Shown one piece after another: positions 58,022-64,000 of a stretch of DNA of 64,000 bases. How positions within the stretch are numbered: the first letter of the stretch is position 1; every line of letters begins with the position of its first letter. The position numbers were made by a program, and so were the translations under genes. The notes beneath the pieces are model-generated. The model made no database searches. It was not told where the DNA came from and saw nothing but the letters and a program-made list of their open reading frames with translations. The DNA comes from Leucosporidium creatinivorum (lineage: Eukaryota > Basidiomycota > Microbotryomycetes > Leucosporidiales > Leucosporidiaceae), in contig BCKL01000020.1 in NCBI GenBank assembly GCA_001600635.1, positions 186,001-250,000 on the forward strand. The letters run 5' to 3'.

Positions 58022-59027
58022 CTCGCGAGGTGGGGTGGGAAGAGCGAAGGGCTGTGTAGAGGTGGGTAGCTGCGGTGCAAAGCGGTCAGCGATAGCCCTT
58101 AAGTCTGCACAGTAAGCTAGACGAAGTCTGGGCGTCGGTGATAAGCTGCAGGGCCGCCGAGCGAGCTCGAACCTTGCCAGCCTCCGAGCTCCGCAGCTTC
58201 GCTAACCCCAATAGCACAGCCCCCTAGGCAGCAGCAGCTATCGCCCTACACTTGTATGACCTTCCGCGTGCTTTCCTCACCTTGCCCGCCCTCCCAACAG
58301 AGAACCAAAAGAGACGAGACTCACAGCTTCGAGATGGGAGTAACGCGAGAGCAGCGACGAGTCCTGAACCGAGCGAGGTGTAGTGGGCTGTATCCCAGAC
58401 CGGAGTAGCGTTTTTTTGCGGAGCGGTCGAAGAAGTGAGACGATGAGGCGGGAGGGAAAGCACCAAGCGAGCGGACTCGTCGGGGTTGGGGAGTGGGGAA
58501 GATCTCGGAACGGGACCTACTGGGCGGGAAGAGCACAATGCAGCGTATAGCTGAGTATCGATAGCGAAGGTCCAGCTCGCCACAAAACTTCCCGCTCACC
58601 TTTCCTCTCCTTCGCCGAGCTGGCAGCCTTCCCTAGTAGCTTCGGCGCCGATCGCCGAGGAGGCTTCGCAGGTATCAAGCTCCCTCTGCTCAGGATGTAG
58701 GTCGTTTTGGGTTCCGTATCATACATCAACAGTCCTAGCCTGTCTCGAGCCGCCCAAGCCAGAAGCATGCGATCCGCTCGCCGGCTACTTTCTCTGGACG
58801 GTCGCGCTCGACGGTAGCTCTCGCAGATGAGATAGCCTAAAGGCAAGACTTCCTTTACATCTCTTGCCTGAATCACAATATCGTCCTGCACAGTACACCT
58901 TCGTGCAAACACACAGAGAGTCTACGGCGCGAGTGACGAGCTCACTGGCAGCCCCGAGTCGAGCGACTCCTCGGCGAAGCGAAGAGCTTGTTCGGACACG
59001 GCAGTAACGCAGCCAGTACCGTGTGAT
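58022..59027. other. Intergenic, about 1 kb, with a doubtful minus-strand frame
   Basis: A possible spliced minus-strand frame (about 58912 to 58321) has an intron-like GTGAGC...ACTCAG near 58600-58550, but neither reading gives a recognisable protein. I list it as unassigned. The GTGAGT near 58325 may be a donor or chance. Confidence 0.35.
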
Positions 59028-61092
59028 CTAGTCGAAGCTGATCAAAGGGTCGTCGAGGTGAGGTCGGATATCGCCCGGGGGCTCAGTCGGGGCGCTTCCA
59101 GGCGGCGGAGAGGTATCGAGGGCGCTGCGAAGCTGCTCGGGCATCGTGTGGAGGGCAGGCGAGGACGGAGGAGAGTGGGAAGGTGGGGTAAGGGTGGATG
59201 AGGCAGCGGGAAAGTTAAGGCCGTATCCTGCAGTAAAAGGGCATCAGCGAAAGGTCGACGAGGATGTAATCGACGCCGAAACTCACCGGCGAAGAAGTTC
59301 CGTTCCTCTGACGAGAGGAGGGCCGAGAAGCGTGGAACAGTGGAGGGAAGAGCCATGTCATCGTCGTTCTTTAGAGTGCCGGTTGAAGTTGGTCTAGCTT
59401 CTCGGCGATGGCGACTTCGCAGCGAGTGGACGACTGCGAAGGGTAACGGGAGTCAGTCCATGGCCGCCGATTAGGCCGAGTATGAAGCTTCAACGTACGC
59501 ATGATGTTCTTCCACGCAGCGAGGAGTTCCTTCTGCAGCCCCTTCCATTCGCTTCTTCCCTCGCTCCGAGCAGCGAAGAGCCGCTGAACGAGTTTCTCAT
59601 AATCCGCCTCAAGCTGTGTCCAGTTGCTCTGGGGCACGAGTTGGTAGATCCGTTCGAGCTCGTGACACCATGGCGATGTCGAGGCTTCGTCGAGGGAGAG
59701 AAGCAGATCGCCCAAGCTCGGTCGGAGGAGTTGGGTGTGAAGAGAAGCTGGGAGCCAGAAGCTCGGTCGAGGCGAGGGGCTTGTTGGCGGCTGGGAGACG
59801 TCGGTTGCGAGGGCGGCAGAGGGAGGTGGAGGTCGTGAGACGGGTGCGGACGAGCGGGGGGGTTCGGCGGTCGAGGTTGAGGGCGAAGCTGCTCGGTCGA
59901 AGTTGATGCCGTGAGCTGTTTAGTGAGTCAAAAGTTAGGGGATAGATCCGCAAGCGTAGCGAAAGCCCAGACAGACCTTCGTAGAACGCCAACTCGACTC
60001 GCGACAGAGGCGAGAGCAGCCGAGGGGGAGCGCCGAACGCTCTTCGCTCGACCTCCCTGGCTGAAGCTCCGGCGTTCGACGTGATCCCTCGCTGATGTTC
60101 GAAGCACTTGTTGCGCAGAGCGAACACATCTGCAAACCAGACACAGCCGGCGTCAGCGGCCACAGCTCGTCTCCTTTGACCTCCCGACTTCCTCGACCTT
60201 ACGCATCAGCCCTCCCCAAGCGTCCATCGCGCGAGCACGAGTCGGCCTCCATCTACCTCCACTACCACGCAGCTTGCTCTCCTGCTCGCACAGGACCTCA
60301 TACTCCTTCATCAAGCGCGGCCATTCCTCGGAGGGCATGAGCTGGTACGCTTGCTCGAGCTCGTAGAACCACTGAGGTGTAGCGGCCTTGTCCATGCTAT
60401 CGAGCAGATCCTCCATCGTCTTGGGAATGAGTCGACTGCTCAGAGTGATGGGCCGAGGCAGCGAGGGCGCTGTGACAGCTGCCGAGGCGGCTGGAAGCGG
60501 TCGACGGGCGAAGGTGAGGCCGAGCTCTGCGAAAATGCGACCATCAGCAAGATCCGACGGGTAGGAAGCGAGTTCGAGCTCACGTTCGAAGTGGATCTTC
60601 TCTTCGGTTGAGAAAGGGCTCATCATAGGCTCGAGGTCGGCTAGCCACGATGCTTCAAGCTCGGCGCTCGCTTCTTGACCGCTCGGCAGCTCGGCTCGCT
60701 TGCGCTCGAGAAAGCCTTGCCTTGTGTGTTCAAGATCTGTGGTGTGAACTGATCAGTTGAGGTCATGTAGGTCGACAAGCAAGGAGTAACTCACGCATCA
60801 AGTGCCACCAGGCGCTCCTTACCTCGCCATCCTTGGCTAGCCACCGAGCGGAGAGCTCAGGCTCAGCAGTAGTAGCTCCTCTCTTCTGAAAAGCTTCAAG
60901 CTCATCTGCTACCACGCTGTACTCGTCTCGTAACCGGCTCCAGATCGCCGAGTCGATGAGCTGATGGATTGCTTCCAGCTCGCGATACCATGGGGATAGC
61001 GGTGCTTCGTCCATGCGGGTTAGGAGATCATCCAAGCTTCTTGGGACGAGCTGAGTCTGCAGACTTATAGATGAGGGCTGCAAGCCAGGCAT
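59028..61092 (-). CDS. Unrecognised protein with a triplicated two-exon helical module
   Basis: Seven exons on the minus strand: 61092-60795, 60736-60584, 60526-60203, 60129-59977, 59915-59499, 59433-59287, 59227-59028. They total 1,692 nt, or 563 residues. All six introns are phase 1. Exons 1, 3 and 5 each encode a type A unit with the core (S/M)L-DLL-xx-MD-x-A and SPW-x-x-ELE-x-x-YQL, then a W, an EY/DY motif and an AW...M end. Exons 2, 4 and 6 (153, 153, 147 bases) encode type B units ending in a (T/S)-x-E-x-x-F/FF motif, each followed at the next exon start by G-(L/I)-x-F. The last exon is Pro/Ser-rich and ends DDPLISFD. I recognise no family. The gene is divergent from the Mlp1/TPR gene, 232 bp apart. 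Confidence 0.72.
59287..60129 (-). repeat. Module repeat units 2 and 3 (B2, A3, B3)
   Basis: A3 reads SLGDLLLSLDEASTSPWCHE then LERIYQLVPQSNWTQLEADY. B2 ends LSRVELAFYE before AHGINF. B3 ends LSSEERNFFA before GYGLNF. A3 is longer than A1 and A2 because of a Pro/Ser insert in front of the core. Confidence 0.75.
60203..61092 (-). repeat. Module repeat units 1 and 2 (A1, B1, A2)
   Basis: A1 reads SLDDLLTRMDEAPLSPWYRE then LEAIHQLIDSAIWSRLRDEY. A2 reads TMEDLLDSMDKAATPQWFYE then LEQAYQLMPSEEWPRLMKEY. B1 lies between, ending FSTEEKIHFE before QLGLTF. Each unit starts and ends at a phase-1 intron. Confidence 0.75.
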
Positions 61093-61324
61093 AGAGAGAG
61101 CGAGACGAGCGAGGAAAGAGTTGCCCGGAGTTGGCTAAATGTGAAGCTTTGCAAGCAAGTAGCTGCAGATAGATGCTCGAGCTATTCGAAGCTGTGCGAG
61201 GAGTATAGTTGTAGTCGATCAGAAGCGAGCGAATTGGCAGAGGGCAAAGAGCTGAGCTTGAGCTCCCCACCTTTCTCAGCCTCCGACTACATCGCGCTTC
61301 GACTTGGTCGTCGGCAACAACAAG

Positions 61325-64000
61325 ATGGCCGACTCATCAGCAGGCCCACCGCCTGATACACCTACAGCCGACCTCACTACCCTACAAGCCGAGCTGGAAT
61401 CGCTTCGATCCGACTCTACGCGCCAGTCGATCGAGGCAGAGGAAGCGCTGCACGATTTGGCCGCCAAATTGGCTAGTACGGAGCAGCTGCTCGAGCAGGA
61501 GAAGGTGCAGAATCAAAGCATCACTCAGCGGGAAGAGCAGGAGCGCAAGAGGGCTACAGAATTGGAGGAGCAGCTCAGACTCGAGCGGGAGAGGCAGAAG
61601 GGCGCTGGAGACGAGGAGCTGCAGAGGAGGAACAAGGAGCAGGAGTTGATCAAGGATAAGAGGGAATTATTGGAGGTACTGGACCGGGAACAAGCTGACA
61701 AGAAGCAGCTCGAGGGTGAGTCCTCTGTCACCCCGCGCTGTGTTTGGGGAGGCTAGAAGGAAGCTGTACAGCTGGCATGCTGGGCTGTAGGGCAGCAGCT
61801 CGAGTCCAGGAATGCTGACGCTGCTGCAATGCCCCACAGAATCCCTCACCTCGCTCCGCTCCCTCCACACCCAACTTCAATCCTCCCACTCGACCCTCGA
61901 AGCTTCCCTCGCCGAACAGACCAGCACCGCCCGCACCTCACTCCTGCGCATCCAAACTCTCACATCCACCATCTCCTCCCTCGAAGCCGACAAGCAATTC
62001 CTCACCGCCGAACTAGAGCGCGGCCGCACAGAATGGTCCACCTACCGCCGCGAGAAGCACGAGGAGCTCGTTCGCGTGCAATCCCAGCTCGAGAACGCCG
62101 AGATCGAGTCGCGCAACAACAAGACGTCGTTGGACTCGCTCAAGACCGCCCATGAGCAGCTGAAGAGCCGGCATGATGAGACGTTGGCTCAACTGGCCAA
62201 GACGCGCGAGGAGCGGGAGGCCAATGAGGGCAACTTTGCGGCGGAGATGGGGTCGATGAAGAGGTTGGTTGAGATGATGGAGAAGAGGGAGGAGGAGAGG
62301 AAGAGGAGGGTCGAGGAGGTTGAGAGGGGATTGGAGGAGGAGAGGGCGCAGGCGGCCGAGAGGGAGGAGCAGTTCAAGGAGGAGTTGCAGGCTGAGCGGG
62401 AGAGGTGTGACAACCTCGAGGTTCGATATGGAGAGATGAGGGAGGCGCTGGAGCGCGGCACATCCAGGTTCGCCCCCTCCGACGACGCTCAAGGATCCCC
62501 TTCCCCCGCTGGATCGTCCTTCGCCCTCTCCCCCTCGGCTCAGCTCGCGGTCCGCGGCCAGAAGAATGGAAGGAGCTACGCCGAGGTGTATGGCGAGTAT
62601 GTCAGGATGGAAGAGGAGCTCATCAGCGAGCGTGCCGAGTCCAAGCGCCTCTCGGACTGCCTCGCTCAGATTCTCGGCGACATTGAGGAGAGGGTGAGTG
62701 GTCCCTCATCTTTGTCCACGGGCTCTCGCTGATTCGCCAACCTCATGCAACAGGCCCCACTACTCAAGGAGCAGCGCGTCGAGTACGAGCGCCTCTCCGT
62801 TGAAGCCACCTCCCTCGCTTCCCAACTTGCCCAAGCCATCTCCGACCGCGACCTTTCCTCCCGCCAAACCGAAGCCCACCGCCTCGACATCGACCGCCTC
62901 GAGCGCGACAACACGATCCTCGGCCACCAACTGCGCGATCTCGGCCGTCAAGTTCGCACCCTCTCCCGCTCGATCGCTGCCACCCAAGGCGCCGTCAACG
63001 ATGGCTCGCCCGACGACTACGACGAAGAGGAAGCGGCTATCCTCGCTCGCGCCGAGGCGGATTCGACAACCGACGCCGTCGTCTCAGCCCACCTCGTCAC
63101 CTTCTCCAGCATCAACGAGCTGCAGCTGCAGAACCAGAAGCTGTTGAGGATTACTCGGGAGATGGGAGCGCAGATGGAGAGGGGTGAGGAGGAGTATGCG
63201 GCGAGGAGGAGGGATGTCGAGAATAGGGCGGTGGAGGAGGCCCATGAGTTGATCCTCAAGCTGAAGGAGGAGGTCGAGGGACAGAGGGAGCGCATGGGAG
63301 CGTTTGAGAGGGAGAGGGATATGTTCAGGAGGATGCTGGCGCAGCGTGGAGAGGGTGGAGGAGCGCTCGCCATCACTAGCGGAGGAGGAGCGGCCAAGGG
63401 CACCTCTTCGGACGCCATGGACGTCGACACCCCCAGGCTACTCGCAGACGTTCAGTCCAACTTTGACGCCTACAAGAACGAGATCGCCATCGACTCGCAG
63501 AGGCTGAGGGAGGACCTCAAGGACGCTCAACACGCCGCCAATGCCGCGAGGACCGAGTTGGCCAAGTCCAAGGCTCAGGCCGAGTACACCGCTGGTGAGT
63601 GTTCTTCAGTCGTTGGATCTTCCCGACGTCGCTGACGTGGTTCCTCTGCGCATCGCAGAGCGCTTCCGCCTCCTCACCGAGAACTTCGAGCTCCAGTCCA
63701 ACGAGATGGCGCAGATGTCGAAGCGCGCTCTCCAGCTTCAGCAGAGCGCTTCTAAGCAGGAGATGTCGGTACACAAGGTACGTCTCAGTGGCTTCTCGCT
63801 CAGTGTAGCTAGCTCGAAGCTGACCGTTAAAACTCTCCCCTCTGCTCAGATGTCGGAGGATCTCATGGAGCTCCGAGGCCAGACCGACCAGCTTCGTCAC
63901 GAGAACACCAACCTCCGCTCCGAGCGCGAGGTCGGCAAGGTGCGCTACACGCTCTTCCCCTTCCTCCTCGCTCCGCTCGGTCGCTGACCTGTTCCCGAGC
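61325..64000 (+). CDS. MLP1: Mlp1/TPR-family nuclear basket nucleoporin (5' part, runs off the window)
   Basis: Exons 61325-61715, 61840-62693, 62754-63594, 63659-63777 and 63850-63939 are seen. A last intron has begun (donor GTGCGC at 63940, GCTGACC near 63984), so the gene continues beyond the edge. It starts MADSSAGPPPDTPTADLTTL; an in-frame Met seven codons upstream (61304) is possible. The protein is nearly all coiled coil. Family marks are SYAEVYGEYVRMEEELISER followed by LAQILGDIEER and APLLKEQRVEYERL, matching the TPR/Mlp N-terminal part, and VTFSSINELQLQNQKLLRIT, the Mlp NExxxQN signature. Mlp1/TPR anchors at the nuclear pore and acts in mRNA quality control and spindle checkpoint signalling. 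I see about 765 residues. Confidence 0.88.

Noticed and set aside
61028-61270. Minus-strand 80-codon frame at the divergent promoter
   Set aside because: It overlaps the start of the module-repeat gene in another frame and shows no domain.
1-64000. Search for transposons, LTR-type elements, CRISPR arrays, rRNA and tRNA genes
   Set aside because: I found no reverse transcriptase, transposase or integrase motifs, no long terminal or inverted repeats, no regular short repeats and no cloverleaf or rRNA-like stretches.

Overview
This window is nuclear DNA of a GC-rich basidiomycete fungus. The best guess is a Pucciniomycotina yeast of the Rhodotorula/Sporobolomyces type, inferred from gene style and protein similarity rather than from a marker gene. 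Genes are dense and carry many short introns of about 50-80 nt. Most introns begin GTGAGT/GTGCGT/GTACGT, contain a near-invariant GCTGAC branch point and end in CAG. Both strands are used. I see no rRNA, tRNA, CRISPR or mobile element.

Layout. 0.4-8.2 kb: an Nha1-type Na+/H+ antiporter, a CxCG zinc-ribbon-like disordered protein on the minus strand, and a DUF3605 (GIG1-like) protein. 8.6-11.1 kb: an FBXO21-like protein with a C-terminal YccV/HspQ-like domain. 12.0-18.9 kb: a secreted serine-rich protein, ATP-type PEP carboxykinase (PCK1) and ARV1. 19.6-23.0 kb: a tandem pair of F-box/LRR-like paralogues. 24.2-31.4 kb: a kelch/BTB protein and a kinesin-7-like motor. 31.6-37.1 kb: three more F-box-like proteins. 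37.9-40.3 kb: a mitotic B-type cyclin. 41.4-46.4 kb: a tandem pair of Kre9/KNH-like GPI-type wall proteins, a 59-residue protein and a Bet v1/SRPBCC-like protein. 47.4-54.2 kb: a 2,054-residue coiled-coil protein. 54.5-58.0 kb: two more F-box-like proteins. 59.0-61.1 kb: an unrecognised protein built from a triplicated two-exon module. 61.3 kb to the right edge: the 5' part of an Mlp1/TPR nuclear-basket nucleoporin.

Themes. (1) Eight F-box or F-box-like/LRR genes lie in 64 kb. They include one tandem pair and one inverted pair about 22 kb apart, and in both pairs part of the 5' leader was duplicated too. In the inverted pair one copy seems to read through an ancestral intron. (2) Several genes serve chromosomes, spindle and nucleus: cyclin B, kinesin-7, a giant coiled coil with a KEN box, and Mlp1/TPR. 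(3) Two gene structures stand out: a 5-nt internal microexon in a wall-protein gene, and the module-repeat gene, whose exons are all bounded by phase-1 introns.

The exon models were made by hand. For PCK1, DUF3605, both GPI-type genes, SRPBCC, the coiled-coil gene, the module-repeat gene, the tandem F-box pair and several others I checked that summed exon lengths are divisible by three and that the protein joins smoothly.
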